Below, piece by piece: positions 19,906 to 33,929 of a stretch of 64,000 nucleotides of DNA. Below the pieces are notes generated by a model. It did no database searches. It was not told the DNA's origin and saw only the letters and a program-made list of their open reading frames with translations. Where the stretch lies: the NCBI GenBank assembly GCA_013791855.1, contig VMTA01000023.1, positions 1-64,000 on the forward strand, written 5' to 3'. The DNA comes from Sideroxydans sp. (lineage in GTDB: Bacteria; Pseudomonadota; Gammaproteobacteria; Burkholderiales; Gallionellaceae). Position numbers and translations under genes: made by a program. How positions within the stretch are numbered: position 1 is the stretch's first letter; every line of letters begins with the position of its first letter.

Positions 19906-20975
19906 GGCACTTGCTGGTCGATATCTCCGCCCACGGTTACGGCCACATCGCCCAGACGGCGCCGGTGCTGAACCTGTTGGCGCAACGTCGGCCAGAACTG
20001 CGCATCACCGTGCGTTCGCACGCCCCCATTGAATACCTCAAGCAACGCATCCACGTTCCGTTCGAGCACCATCACATCGCGCTGGATTTCGGCATGGCAA
20101 TGTTCGATGCCGTCCGCGTGGATGTGCCGCGCAGTCTGGCGGCCTATCGCGACTATCATGCCGATTGGGCGCAAAAGGTGGAGACGGCAGCGGAGGAGAT
20201 GCGTGCGCTGCAGCCCGATCTGTTGCTGGCGAATGTGCCCTATCTTTCACTGGCTGCGGCCAAGGTCGCGGACATCCCTGCCGTGGCGATGTGCTGTCTC
20301 AACTGGGCCGACATCTACAGGCACTATGCACAGGATGATGATGAGGCAGCGGCCATCCATGCGCAGATGCTGGCTGCATACAACAGTGCCGAAGTTTTCC
20401 TGAAACTCAGTCCGGCCATGCCGATGAGCGATCTGCGCAACACGCGGGAGCTGTCCTGCGTTGCCCAAGTCGGCGAACCGCATCGCCAACTGGTACGCGA
20501 GCGCTGCGGCGCATCCGCACGAGACAAGCTGGTGCTAGTGGCGATGGGCGGCATCTCATATCGTTTGGCTATGGAAAGCTGGCCGGGTATCCCTGGCGTG
20601 CGCTGGCTGGTTCCCGAGTCATGGGGTGTGCAACGCGATGATGTATCGTCTATTGAATCGCTGGATTTGGATTTTCGGGATGTACTGGCTTCTTGCGATG
20701 CGATATTGACCAAGCCGGGTTATGGCACTTTTGCCGAAGCGGCCTGTGCTGGCGTGCCGGTCATGTATGTGCCGCGTGGCGATTGGCCCGAAGCGCCCTG
20801 GCTGGTGGATTGGATGCAGCGGAATGGTGTCGCGATCGAGGTCGATGCCGGCCGATTGCGGGTTGGCATGATGGGCGACACGCTGGAGGCGATATGGGCC
20901 GGTTCGCGACCGGCATCACCCCAAAACAACGGGGCGCTAGAGGTCGTCGAGACTCTGTGTAAAATGCTGCCCTGA
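19902..20975 (+). CDS. GT-B-type glycosyltransferase-like protein
   Basis: A 357-residue protein resembling MurG/UGT-type transferases. The N-terminal ISAHGYGHIAQTAPVLNLL matches the acceptor-side loop of this fold. The C-terminal KPGYGTFAEAACAGVPVMYVPR matches the nucleotide-sugar-binding half. The only plausible start is TTG 19902, overlapping the TGA of the diguanylate cyclase gene (TTGA), which suggests translational coupling. Substrate and product are unknown; position between GGDEF and PilZ genes suggests a c-di-GMP-linked polysaccharide or surface glycan (inference). Confidence 0.7.
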   Translation: MRHLLVDISAHGYGHIAQTAPVLNLLAQRRPELRITVRSHAPIEYLKQRIHVPFEHHHIALDFGMAMFDAVRVDVPRSLAAYRDYHADWAQKVETAAEEMRALQPDLLLANVPYLSLAAAKVADIPAVAMCCLNWADIYRHYAQDDDEAAAIHAQMLAAYNSAEVFLKLSPAMPMSDLRNTRELSCVAQVGEPHRQLVRERCGASARDKLVLVAMGGISYRLAMESWPGIPGVRWLVPESWGVQRDDVSSIESLDLDFRDVLASCDAILTKPGYGTFAEAACAGVPVMYVPRGDWPEAPWLVDWMQRNGVAIEVDAGRLRVGMMGDTLEAIWAGSRPASPQNNGALEVVETLCKMLP

Positions 20976-21016
20976 GCCAAATCACTAAATATAAATCCAC
21001 GCACCGAATCCGCTTC

Positions 21017-21742
21017 ATGACGCACCACGAGATAAATCCGCAGTTCGCCATCCACAATCATGTGGAGATCGTGCACGTTCTGAACGAACTGGCCAAACAC
21101 CGAGTATTGCTCAACCTGACGACGCACGAAGGTGACGCACTGGTCACCACCGTGCTGTATGTCAGCGGTGACCGCAAGTTCGTGTGTATCGATGTGAGCT
21201 CGGACGACGCGGTCAACCAGCGGATCACCGATAGCAAGCTGGTGTCGTTCGAGACGCAGTCCGAGATCAAGGTGCGCTGGCATTCCACCCATCTGCAACT
21301 GGTCACCGCCCGGGACGGCTTGGCTTTCTCATTGCATGTGCCGTCCGTGATCGAGCGCATCCAGCGCCGCGAATATTTTCGCCTGTACACGCCGCAGGGC
21401 AGTAATGCGCTGATGTGCCGGATACCGACGGGAGAGGACGAGATACTGGAGGTTGCGCTGGTCGATATGAGCGCGGGCGGTATCGGCGTCACCTATCGCG
21501 GCCCAGCCAATGACATCTTTGTGCAGGGGGCGACACTGGAAGGTTGCAGTATCGATTTTCCCGAGATCGGACGGGTGCCCATGAGTCTGCGCGTGTGCGG
21601 CATCTGGCAGTCGACTTCGACCAAGAGCGGCGAGCAGATCCATCGCATCGGCATGGAATTCGTCGGCTTGAGTCGCGGCGTGACCAATGTGATCCAGCGC
21701 TACATGATCCAGCTCGAAGCGGAGCGGATCACCCCGGTCTGA
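21017..21742 (+). CDS. YcgR-like PilZ domain protein
   Basis: A 241-residue protein with an N-terminal YcgR-type domain (~1-110) and a C-terminal PilZ domain (~112-235). The c-di-GMP-binding motifs are present: RREYFR (RxxxR) and DMSAGGIG (D/NxSxxG). Length and layout match YcgR, the flagellar brake. No flagellar gene is in the window, so the target may differ. It lies 41 bp after the glycosyltransferase gene and ends 6 bp from the convergent hemH. Confidence 0.85.
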   Translation: MTHHEINPQFAIHNHVEIVHVLNELAKHRVLLNLTTHEGDALVTTVLYVSGDRKFVCIDVSSDDAVNQRITDSKLVSFETQSEIKVRWHSTHLQLVTARDGLAFSLHVPSVIERIQRREYFRLYTPQGSNALMCRIPTGEDEILEVALVDMSAGGIGVTYRGPANDIFVQGATLEGCSIDFPEIGRVPMSLRVCGIWQSTSTKSGEQIHRIGMEFVGLSRGVTNVIQRYMIQLEAERITPV

Positions 21743-21748
21743 CGTGTC

Positions 21749-22837
21749 TTAGCGGGACGCGCCCTTTGCTTGGGCGAGTGTCCGAGAGCGTTCCAGCTCT
21801 GCCGCATCCGGCGTGATCAGCCAGCCTTGCAGATTGTCCATCACCAGATCGGTCAGTGCATGCATCCAGTCGTCGCGTGCATTGAGGCAGGGGATGTAGT
21901 GATAGTCACCGCCGCCCGCATGCTGGAACTCTTCTTTGCCTTCCATGGCGATCTCTTCCAGCGTCTCCAGACAATCCGCCACGAAACCGGGACACACCAC
22001 ATCCACGCGTTTGAGCTTTTCTGCGCCCCATTGTTTGAGTGTGGCGCTGGTGTAGGGTTGTATCCATTCGGCTTTGCCGAAACGCGACTGGAAAGTGACC
22101 GCGTATTGCTCTTTCCCGAGGCCGAGTGCCTCGGCTAGCAGGCGTCCGGTCTTCAAGCACTCGCAGTGATACGGGTCGCCTTTCTCCAGCGTGTATTTGG
22201 GCAGGCCGTGGAAACTCATCAGCAACTTCTCGGGTCGCCCGTTCTTCATCCAGTATTCGTTGATGTTGGCGGCGAGCGCCTTGATGTAACCGGCATCGTC
22301 GTGGAAATGCTTGATGGTGCGGATGGCGGGCGTGTTGCGCATCTGCTGCAATTCGCGGAACACGATGTCGGTTGCCGTGGCCGTGGTGCTGGCCGCGTAT
22401 TGCGGATACATGGGCACGACCAGGAAGCGCTGGCAGTTCTGTGCTTTCAGCTTGCGCAGCGCCGCCGGGATGGACGGTTGGCCATAGCGCATGGCGTACT
22501 CGACCGCGAACGGGGCCTGAGTGCGCTGACTCAGATAGCCTTGCAGCAATACGGCTTGCTCCTCGGTGTGCACGCGCAGCGGCGAACCTTCCTTGAGCCA
22601 GATGGAGGCGTACTTGGCGGCAGACTTCTTCGGGCGCACATTGAGGATGATGCCGTTCAGGATCAGCCACCAGATCAGGCGCGGGATCTCCACTACCCGC
22701 GGATCGCCGAGGAATTCCTTGAGGTAAGGGCGCACGGCCTGCGCGGTCGGCGCATCGGGCGTGCCGAGGTTGATCAGCAGGATGCCGGTCTTTTCGGGCG
22801 TGCCATGTTCAAAGCGGGGTTCTGTCTGATAACTCAT
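21749..22837 (-). CDS. hemH: Ferrochelatase
   Basis: A 362-residue enzyme inserting Fe2+ into protoporphyrin IX, the last haem step. Family stretches are [13 protein letters not shown] at the N-terminus, [11 protein letters not shown], the catalytic-histidine region [19 protein letters not shown] and [16 protein letters not shown]. It is 7 bp downstream of hrcA on the same strand. High haem demand fits a genome with many c-type cytochromes. Confidence 0.96.
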   Translation of the reverse strand: MSYQTEPRFEHGTPEKTGILLINLGTPDAPTAQAVRPYLKEFLGDPRVVEIPRLIWWLILNGIILNVRPKKSAAKYASIWLKEGSPLRVHTEEQAVLLQGYLSQRTQAPFAVEYAMRYGQPSIPAALRKLKAQNCQRFLVVPMYPQYAASTTATATDIVFRELQQMRNTPAIRTIKHFHDDAGYIKALAANINEYWMKNGRPEKLLMSFHGLPKYTLEKGDPYHCECLKTGRLLAEALGLGKEQYAVTFQSRFGKAEWIQPYTSATLKQWGAEKLKRVDVVCPGFVADCLETLEEIAMEGKEEFQHAGGGDYHYIPCLNARDDWMHALTDLVMDNLQGWLITPDAAELERSRTLAQAKGASR

Positions 22838-22844
22838 GTCGATC

Positions 22845-23873
22845 TCAATGTTGGGAGAGCGCGTTGCTCAATAGCTTGGCGGTGATGTCCACGATGGGCA
22901 CCACGCGTTCGTAGTTCATGCGCTTCGGGCCGACCACGGCCAGCGTGCCGACGATTTGGCCGTCTGCCGTGTAGGGGGCGCTGACGACGCTGCATTCGTC
23001 CAGCCCCGCCAAGCCGGATTCGTTGCCGACGAAGATGTGCACGCCCTGCGCGTGCCGTCCTGCATCCAGCAGATGCAGTAGCTCGGTCTTCTGTTCGAAC
23101 ACGTTGAACAGTTTGCGCAACTGTTCCATGTTGGTGGAGAGGTCGTTCACGTGCAGCAGCTTGCGTTCGCCGCTGATCACGTAATCTTCGCTCTTGCGCG
23201 CCACGGCTTCGTCGCTGGCCGCCATCGCCGCGCTCATCAGCGCGGTCATGTCGTGCTGCAGTTGGCGCAACTCGCTTTGCATGCGCTGGTGGATGTCGCC
23301 GAACGCCAGGTCGGCGTAATGCTGACTGAGGAAATTGCCCGCCTCGGTCAGCTGCGACTGGCTGTAATCCTTGGGCGTCACCAGTACACGGTTCTCCACC
23401 TCGCCGTCCGGCATCACGATGATGAGCAGCACGCGTTTCTCGGTCAGGCGCAGGAATTCAATCTGGCGCACTTTGATCGCGCTGCGCTTGGGTGTGGCGA
23501 CCACGCCCGCGAAGTGGGTCAGTTCGGACAGCAGATTGGAGGCCTGCGCCAGCAGGCGCGACGGATTGTTCGGCTGCAGCTGGCTTTCCAGTTGCAGCAC
23601 GCGCGACTCGGACAGCGGCTGCACCACCATCAACCGGTCGATGAACATGCGATAGCCGAGTTCGGTGGGGATGCGTCCGGCCGAAGTGTGCGGACTGGCG
23701 ACCAGTCCGATGGATTCCAGATCGGCCATCACATTGCGGATGGTGGCCGGGCTGACTTCCAGTCCGGAGAACTGCTGCAAAGCACGCGAACCCACCGGTT
23801 GGCCGTCACTTACATAGCGTTCCACCAGGGTCTTCAGCAGTATCTGTGCGCGATCGTTGAGCATGGCGGTCAT
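22845..23873 (-). CDS. hrcA: Heat-inducible transcription repressor HrcA
   Basis: A roughly 340-residue repressor with an N-terminal winged helix ([26 protein letters not shown]) and the GAF-like HrcA domain ending in [21 protein letters not shown]. It binds CIRCE operators at chaperone genes. I start at ATG 23873 ([10 protein letters not shown]); ATG 23864 is also possible. I looked for a CIRCE inverted repeat (TTAGCACTC-N9-GAGTGCTAA) in the divergent region before nadK and found none. Confidence 0.95.
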   Translation of the reverse strand: MTAMLNDRAQILLKTLVERYVSDGQPVGSRALQQFSGLEVSPATIRNVMADLESIGLVASPHTSAGRIPTELGYRMFIDRLMVVQPLSESRVLQLESQLQPNNPSRLLAQASNLLSELTHFAGVVATPKRSAIKVRQIEFLRLTEKRVLLIIVMPDGEVENRVLVTPKDYSQSQLTEAGNFLSQHYADLAFGDIHQRMQSELRQLQHDMTALMSAAMAASDEAVARKSEDYVISGERKLLHVNDLSTNMEQLRKLFNVFEQKTELLHLLDAGRHAQGVHIFVGNESGLAGLDECSVVSAPYTADGQIVGTLAVVGPKRMNYERVVPIVDITAKLLSNALSQH

Positions 23874-23938
23874 TCTAGCAGGGGGCATGCGGGAGGGCGC
23901 ATGTTCATGTCATCACCGATGTGGTTTAATCGCGCCCC

Positions 23939-24811
23939 ATGAGCACCCCCTTCAAAACCATCGCGATCATCGGCAAATACAAGACGCCGGAGATCGTCGT
24001 GCCCGTCCTTTCACTGGCGGAATTCCTTGCTGCACAGGGTTATGAGGTGGTGATCGACAGTCTGACGGCAGAGAACGCCAAGGATTCGCCCTATCCGGCG
24101 CTGCCGCTGGAAGAGATGGGCGGGAAGATCGATCTGGCAGTGGTGCTGGGCGGCGACGGCACCCTGCTCAACATCGCCCGCACGCTGGCGCCGCATCACA
24201 TCCCGCTGATCGGCGTCAATCAGGGGCGCATCGGCTTCCTCACCGATCTATCTCTGGAGACGATGAAAAAGACCCTGTCGGCCATGCTGAAGGGGAAATA
24301 CGTCTCCGAGGAGCGGCTGCTGTTGCAGGCCGCCGTGGTGCGCGACAAGCGCGAGGTATTCCACGGGCTGGCCTTCAATGAGGTGGTGGTGCACCGCAGC
24401 AACGTCAGCAGCATGGTCGAATTCGAAGTGCGCATCGACGGCGAGTATCTGTACAACCAGCGCGCCGACGGTCTGATCATCTCCACGCCCACGGGCTCCA
24501 CCGCCTACGCGCTGTCGTCCGGCGGACCCATCCTGCATCCTTCGCTGGACGTGCTGGAACTGGTGCCGGTGTGTCCGCACTCGTTGAGCAACCGCCCGCT
24601 GGTGGTGAAAGGCTCTTCCGTGATGGAACTGTTGATGCACCGCAACGGCGACATCCATGTGCGTTACGACAGCCATTCGCATGTCGATCTGCAGCTGCAC
24701 GACAAGGTCATCGTGTCGCGCTATCACCAGCCGGTGCTGCTGCTGCACCCCGAAGGCCACAGCTACTATCACACGCTGCGCGAGAAGTTGCTTTGGACGC
24801 AGACACTCTAA
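23939..24811 (+). CDS. nadK: NAD kinase
   Basis: A 290-residue kinase making NADP from NAD and ATP. The GGDGT motif (VVLGGDGTLLN) and the second signature ISTPTGSTAYALSSGGPI are intact. It is divergent from hrcA and is followed after 10 bp by recN, a conserved proteobacterial order. Confidence 0.96.
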   Translation: MSTPFKTIAIIGKYKTPEIVVPVLSLAEFLAAQGYEVVIDSLTAENAKDSPYPALPLEEMGGKIDLAVVLGGDGTLLNIARTLAPHHIPLIGVNQGRIGFLTDLSLETMKKTLSAMLKGKYVSEERLLLQAAVVRDKREVFHGLAFNEVVVHRSNVSSMVEFEVRIDGEYLYNQRADGLIISTPTGSTAYALSSGGPILHPSLDVLELVPVCPHSLSNRPLVVKGSSVMELLMHRNGDIHVRYDSHSHVDLQLHDKVIVSRYHQPVLLLHPEGHSYYHTLREKLLWTQTL

Positions 24812-24821
24812 TAAAAAGAAC

Positions 24822-26483
24822 ATGCTGAAACACCTGCTCATCCGCGACTTCGTCATCGTCGACACGCTCGAACTCGACTTCTCATCCGGCTTCACCGCGC
24901 TCACCGGCGAGACCGGCGCGGGCAAGTCCATCCTGATCGACGCATTGTCGCTGGCGCTGGGCGAGCGCGCCGACAGCGCAATGGTACGGGCCGGTTGCGA
25001 CAAGGCAGACATCAGCGCCGAATTCGATATCGCCGACTTGCCGCAACTGAAAGCCTGGCTGCGCGAACAGGAACTGGAAGGCGACGACGGGATATGTCTG
25101 CTGCGACGCACACTGGATGCGGGCGGTCGTTCGCGCGGCTTCATCAACGGTGGCAGTGCCACCCAGCAGCAGATGCGCGAAGCCGGTGCGATGCTGCTCG
25201 ACATCCACGGCCAGCATGCGCACCAGTCGCTGTTGCGCGCCGACGCGCAGCGCGAGCTGCTGGACAGTCAGGCCGGCTTGACTGAACAAGCCGACGCTGT
25301 CGCCGCCGCATGGAAAGCATGGCAGGCCATCCACCGCCGCCGTGTGCAACTGGAACAGAATGCCGAGTCCGTCGCCGCCGAACGTGAGCTGCTCGCGTTC
25401 CAGCAGAACGAACTGGAGACATTGAACTTCGTCGAAACGGAGTGGTATGAATTGCAGGCCGAGCATGCGCGCCTGTCGCATGCCGCGAGTCTGATCGAGA
25501 CCGCGCAGTTCGGTGTCGATGTGCTGAGCGAATCGGATACCGCTTGCCTCGCGCAACTCAATGCGCTGACATCGCGCATGCGCGCCGGGCTGGAGTTCGA
25601 TGCCGGTCTGCAGGACACACTCACCATGCTGGAGAGCGCGCAGAACGAATTGCAGGAAGCGGTGTATGCGCTGCGACACTATCAGGAGCGCTTGGATGCC
25701 GATCCTGAACGCATGCGTCAGCAGGAACAGCGCATCGCGGATGTGATGGAAGCCGCGCGCAAATATCGCGTGAAGCCCGAGCAACTGCCGCAGAAACTGC
25801 AAGAGTTCGCGCAACGTTTGGAAGAACTGGGCGGTAGCGCCGATCTGGACGTGCTCGCCAAACAGGACGAAGCCGCGCAGCAGAGTTATTTGGCGGCTGC
25901 TAAGAAATTGAGTGCCGCGCGCGGCAAAGCGGCGCAAGCCCTGTCCGACGAGATCACCGCCGCCATGCAGACGCTGGCGATGCAGGGTGGCCAGTTCGCC
26001 GTAGCTTTGTTGCCGCTGACGGAAGGCAATGCGCACGGACTGGAGAGCGTGGAGCTGCAAGTGTCGGCCAACCCTGGCTCGCCGCTGCGCAGTCTGGCCA
26101 AGGTCGCCTCGGGCGGCGAGTTGTCGCGCATCAGTCTCGCCATCCAGGTGGCGGCCAGCCGTGCCGCCAGCGTGCCCACGCTGATCTTCGACGAAGTGGA
26201 CAGTGGCATCGGCGGACGCGTGGCCGAGATCGTCGGTAGTCTGCTAAAAAAACTCGGCCAGCGTCATCAGGTGCTGTGCGTCACCCATCTGCCGCAAGTG
26301 GCGGCGCAGGCAGACCACCAGTGGCAAGTGAGCAAGGAAGCGCACGGCGGCAAGACCTTGAGCAGCATCCAGGTGCTGGATGCACCGCGGCGCATCGACG
26401 AGATCGCGCGCATGCTGGGCGGCGCGACCATCACCGACACCACACGCAAGCACGCCGCCGAGATGCTGGGCGCGGCTGCATAA
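24822..26483 (+). CDS. recN: DNA repair protein RecN
   Basis: A 553-residue SMC-like ATPase for double-strand break repair. Walker A is GETGAGKS, the ABC signature is SGGELSRISLAIQ, Walker B is LIFDEVDSGIGG, and a long helical coiled-coil region separates them (~150-400). The start is ATG 24822 (MLKHLLIRDFV); the track's longer frame runs back through nadK. I see no LexA box in the 10-bp gap, so SOS control, if any, would act upstream. Confidence 0.95.
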   Translation: MLKHLLIRDFVIVDTLELDFSSGFTALTGETGAGKSILIDALSLALGERADSAMVRAGCDKADISAEFDIADLPQLKAWLREQELEGDDGICLLRRTLDAGGRSRGFINGGSATQQQMREAGAMLLDIHGQHAHQSLLRADAQRELLDSQAGLTEQADAVAAAWKAWQAIHRRRVQLEQNAESVAAERELLAFQQNELETLNFVETEWYELQAEHARLSHAASLIETAQFGVDVLSESDTACLAQLNALTSRMRAGLEFDAGLQDTLTMLESAQNELQEAVYALRHYQERLDADPERMRQQEQRIADVMEAARKYRVKPEQLPQKLQEFAQRLEELGGSADLDVLAKQDEAAQQSYLAAAKKLSAARGKAAQALSDEITAAMQTLAMQGGQFAVALLPLTEGNAHGLESVELQVSANPGSPLRSLAKVASGGELSRISLAIQVAASRAASVPTLIFDEVDSGIGGRVAEIVGSLLKKLGQRHQVLCVTHLPQVAAQADHQWQVSKEAHGGKTLSSIQVLDAPRRIDEIARMLGGATITDTTRKHAAEMLGAAA

Positions 26484-26566
26484 CCGGTTCCTGTCGGGGC
26501 TGGGGGGAGGGCGTGACTTGCGGTATCATGCCTCCTGTTCTCAAGTACCCGACCCGAACCACATCC

Positions 26567-27713
<1,147 letters not shown>

Positions 27714-27791
27714 CGAACTTCTGCTATCGGCCAGAAACGGTCTTTCAGGCTCGATCGCCGATCGATTGAGAAATCGTTGTTCGGTTTAATT

Positions 27792-27822
27792 CAACACCGT
27801 CGGGCAACCCCCGACGGTGTTG
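27792..27822. terminator. Hairpin between convergent dapB and mntP
   Basis: A perfect 13-bp stem CAACACCGTCGGG/CCCGACGGTGTTG with a 5-nt loop. No T run follows on either strand, so it may be a Rho-assisted or two-way stop. CTCAGGACGAACGGCC at about 27860 resembles a short dispersed repeat (GACGAACGG also occurs near 7161 and 18142). Confidence 0.55.
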
Positions 27823-27883
27823 GTATTGAATTTGAAGTTCGCCCATCCCCTTCGGCCTACTCAGGACGAACGGCCTGCGGTGT

Positions 27884-28417
27884 TCACATCACCAACATCT
27901 TCACCCCGATCAAGATCAACACCACCCCGCCAAACATCTCCGCCTTGCTCTCCAGCCAAGTACCGCTTTTCTCGCCGATACGCACCCCGATCCAACTGAA
28001 TGCAAAAGTCGTCACGCCGATGATGGCGCAAGCGAGGTAAGCGTTGACTTCAAGCAGCGTCAGGCTGAATCCGGCGGCCATGGCGTCGATGCTGGTGGCG
28101 ATGGCGAGCAGCAGCATCATGCGGTGGGTGAGGGCGGCGATGTCTTCTTCTATGCCTTCGTGCAGGCTTTCGTAGATCATCTTGCCGCCGATCAGCGCCA
28201 GCAGGCCGAAGGCGATCCAGTGCGCGTAATTTTCCACCCAGCCTAGTACGCCTTTGCCGCCCAGATAGCCGATGAAGGGCATGAGTGCCTGAAATACGCC
28301 GAAATAGAGGCCGGCTTTCAGCCCCAGTCCTTTGGCATCGCCTTTGGAGCCGAGTCCGATAGAGACGGCGAAGGCGTCCATGCTGAGGGCGATGGCGAGG
28401 ATGATGACTTCCAGCAT
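27884..28417 (-). CDS. mntP: Manganese efflux pump MntP
   Basis: A 177-residue, six-helix membrane protein made of two repeated halves. The membrane aspartates lie in [13 protein letters not shown] and [13 protein letters not shown], the paired motif of MntP. It exports Mn2+. A -10-like TATAAT lies at 28455-28460 on the minus strand, about 40 nt before the ATG, leaving no room for a yybP-ykoY manganese riboswitch. Confidence 0.93.
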   Translation of the reverse strand: MLEVIILAIALSMDAFAVSIGLGSKGDAKGLGLKAGLYFGVFQALMPFIGYLGGKGVLGWVENYAHWIAFGLLALIGGKMIYESLHEGIEEDIAALTHRMMLLLAIATSIDAMAAGFSLTLLEVNAYLACAIIGVTTFAFSWIGVRIGEKSGTWLESKAEMFGGVVLILIGVKMLVM

Positions 28418-28479
28418 GATGCGAGGCTCCGGTGTGCGGTGGTAAAGGGGGCGGATTATAGGGGGGAAGCAGGCTGAAT

Positions 28480-28508
28480 TTGATACGGCATCGCTCTTCG
28501 GCTATAAT
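28480..28508 (+). promoter_or_regulatory. Sigma-70 promoter of carAB
   Basis: TTGATA (28480-28485), a 17-bp spacer and TATAAT (28503-28508) form a near-consensus promoter. The start site should be near 28515, giving a carA leader of about 100 nt. Confidence 0.8.
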
Positions 28509-28523
28509 GCGCCCCGCAAATGA

Positions 28524-28556
28524 GCGGGATGAACATAGGGTTCGTCCCGCTTCTTT
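28524..28556 (+). promoter_or_regulatory. Leader hairpin with T-rich tail upstream of carA
   Basis: GCGGGATGAAC/GTTCGTCCCGC forms an 11-bp stem with one G-U pair and a 5-nt loop, followed by TTCTTT. It begins about 10 nt into the predicted carA transcript, so it could attenuate transcription in response to pyrimidines; this is inference. Confidence 0.5.
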
Positions 28557-28616
28557 ATAGGTGCGCCCGCAATCCAGCTCGGGTGTGCTGAACGCCAGCC
28601 AATCAAGGAGTTACAC

Positions 28617-29741
28617 GTGTCGCAGACGAAACCAGCCATCCTAGTCCTAGCCGATGGAACGGTATTTCGCGGCATTTCTATCGGGGCAGATGGCAGCAGC
28701 GTCGGCGAGGTGGTGTTCAACACTTCGATGACCGGCTATCAGGAGATCCTCACCGATCCTTCCTATTGCAGCCAGATCGTCACCCTGACTTATCCGCATA
28801 TCGGCAACGTTGGTTGCAACCCAGAAGACGTGGAGTCGAGCCGGGTGTTCGCCAGCGGTCTCATCATCCGCGACTTGTCCATGACAGTGAGCAATTTCCG
28901 CGCGACGCAATCGCTGCCGGAATATCTCAAAGCCAACAATGTGGTCGCTATCGCCGGTATCGACACGCGCAAGCTGACGCGCATCCTGCGCAGCAAGGGT
29001 GCGCAGAACGGTTGTATCGCCTCGGGCGACGACGTCGACGCGGCGCTGAAAGCGGCCAAGGGTTTCGCCGGTCTGGCCGGTATGGATCTGGCGCAAGTGG
29101 TGACTTGCGACAAGCCTTACGAATGGACGCAGCGCGAGTGGAAACTGGGTGAAGGCTACAGTGATGCGACCGAATCCAAATTCCACGTGGTGGCTTACGA
29201 CTTCGGCGTGAAGCGCAACATCCTGCGCATGCTGGCGGAGCGTGGCTGCAGGATCACCGTGGTGCCGGCGAAGACGAGCGCTGAAGAAGTATTGAAGATG
29301 AAGCCGGATGGCGTGTTCCTGTCCAATGGCCCCGGCGATCCGGAGCCTTGCGATTACGCCATCGCCGCCGCGAAGAGATTCCTTGAAGTCGGTATGCCGA
29401 TGTACGGCATCTGTCTGGGTCACCAGATCATGGGTCTGGCCTGCGGTGCAAAAACCGTGAAGATGAAGTTCGGCCATCGCGGCGCGAACCATCCGGTGCA
29501 GGACACGGCAACCAAGCGCGTGATGATCACCAGCCAGAACCACGGCTTCGCGGTGGATGCGACGACGCTGCCGGCGAACGCGCGCGTCACGCACATCTCG
29601 CTATTCGACGGCACGCTGCAAGGTTTTGAGTTGGCCGACAAGCCGGCGTTCTGTTTCCAGGGGCACCCCGAGGCGAGTCCCGGGCCGCATGACGTAGACG
29701 TATTGTTCGATCGCTTCGTTGCGATGATGGGTGGGAAGTAA
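28617..29741 (+). CDS. carA: Carbamoyl-phosphate synthase small subunit
   Basis: The 374-residue glutaminase subunit, which releases ammonia for carbamoyl phosphate used in pyrimidine and arginine synthesis. The N-terminal domain has [17 protein letters not shown]; the class I amidotransferase domain has the catalytic CLGHQ and [11 protein letters not shown]. It starts at GTG 28617 with AAGGAG 6 bases upstream. carB begins on the base after its stop. Confidence 0.96.
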   Translation: MSQTKPAILVLADGTVFRGISIGADGSSVGEVVFNTSMTGYQEILTDPSYCSQIVTLTYPHIGNVGCNPEDVESSRVFASGLIIRDLSMTVSNFRATQSLPEYLKANNVVAIAGIDTRKLTRILRSKGAQNGCIASGDDVDAALKAAKGFAGLAGMDLAQVVTCDKPYEWTQREWKLGEGYSDATESKFHVVAYDFGVKRNILRMLAERGCRITVVPAKTSAEEVLKMKPDGVFLSNGPGDPEPCDYAIAAAKRFLEVGMPMYGICLGHQIMGLACGAKTVKMKFGHRGANHPVQDTATKRVMITSQNHGFAVDATTLPANARVTHISLFDGTLQGFELADKPAFCFQGHPEASPGPHDVDVLFDRFVAMMGGK

Positions 29742-32960
<3,219 letters not shown>

Positions 32961-32972
32961 GGAAGAGTTTTT

Positions 32973-33449
32973 ATGAGCAAAGTCCCATTGACTGTCGTCG
33001 GCGCCGAGCTATTGCGTCAAGAGTTGCACCGTTTGAAGACAGTGGAACGTCCTTCGGTGATCAATGCGATCTCCGAAGCGCGCGCGCAGGGCGACTTGTC
33101 CGAGAACGCGGAATACGAGGCCGCCAAGGAGCGTCAATCCTTCGTTGAAGGCCGCATCGTCGAGCTGGAGTTCAAGCTGGGCAGCGCGCAGGTCATCGAC
33201 CCCAAGACCTTGAGTACCGATGGTCGCGTGGTGTTCGGCACCACCGTGGTGATGGAAGACGTCAGCAACGGCGACGTGGTGACTTACCAGATCGTGGGCG
33301 AGGATGAAGCGGACATCAAACACCGCAAGATATCCATCAGCTCACCGATCGCGCGTGCGCTGATCGGCAAGGTGGAAGGTGATATCGCTGAAGTGCAGGC
33401 CCCGGGCGGGGTGCGTGAATACGAAGTCGTTGAAGTACAGTATCTTTAA
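32973..33449 (+). CDS. greA: Transcription elongation factor GreA
   Basis: A 158-residue factor that rescues backtracked RNA polymerase. The N-terminal coiled coil carries the acidic tip DLSENAEYEAAKERQ; the C-terminal FKBP-like domain ends in VREYEVVEVQYL. AAGGAAG precedes the ATG. It follows carB by 12 bp. Its stop codon overlaps that of the convergent yhbY (TTAA). Confidence 0.96.
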   Translation: MSKVPLTVVGAELLRQELHRLKTVERPSVINAISEARAQGDLSENAEYEAAKERQSFVEGRIVELEFKLGSAQVIDPKTLSTDGRVVFGTTVVMEDVSNGDVVTYQIVGEDEADIKHRKISISSPIARALIGKVEGDIAEVQAPGGVREYEVVEVQYL

Positions 33450-33790
33450 CTGCGGCTGGCGAGCTGCTTCTTGGTGAGCGGCTTGCCCTTGCGGCGCTTG
33501 GGGGGCTTGGCGATGGGCGTCTCCAGTGGTCGATAGACCACCAGCGTCTTGCCGATATGCTGCACCGGTCCGGCCTTCAAAGTGGTGCAGATCTCTTGCA
33601 GCATCGCTTCGCGGGCTTCACGATCGTCGCTCATCACCTTGATCTTCAGCAGATCGTGGCTTTTCAGGCTGCGCTCGATCTCGTCCAGCACGGCTGGCGT
33701 CAAACCGGCATTGCCGATCATCACGACTGGGTTAAGGGCATGGGCGCGGCCTTTGAGGGCGAGGCGCTGGGATACAGAGAGATTTAACAT
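33446..33790 (-). CDS. yhbY: YhbY/CRM-domain ribosome assembly RNA-binding protein
   Basis: A 114-residue CRM-domain protein (RALKGRAH-like start LALKGRAHALNPVVMIGNAG, then KSHDLLKIKV) with a very basic C-terminal tail (PPKRRKGKPLTKKQ). In E. coli YhbY associates with pre-50S particles. I start at ATG 33790 with GGAG upstream. It is divergent from rlmE, another 50S assembly gene, which supports a shared theme. Confidence 0.93.
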   Translation of the reverse strand: MLNLSVSQRLALKGRAHALNPVVMIGNAGLTPAVLDEIERSLKSHDLLKIKVMSDDREAREAMLQEICTTLKAGPVQHIGKTLVVYRPLETPIAKPPKRRKGKPLTKKQLASRS

Positions 33791-33929
33791 GTGTTGCTCC
33801 AGATAGGGCGCGCATTCTAGCAAAACGGAGGCATGTCCGCAGAAATTACGGATTCCTATGGTATCAACCAGTTGTCGGGTGTTCGTTGCGCGCTGATCCG
33901 CTTATGACCCTCTTATCAGGCCAGAATCT

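Noticed and set aside
23874-23938. CIRCE operator between hrcA and nadK
   Set aside because: No TTAGCACTC/GAGTGCTAA pair is present in the gap.
28418-28479. yybP-ykoY manganese riboswitch before mntP
   Set aside because: Only about 40 nt separate a plausible -10 element from the ATG, and I see no conserved riboswitch core.
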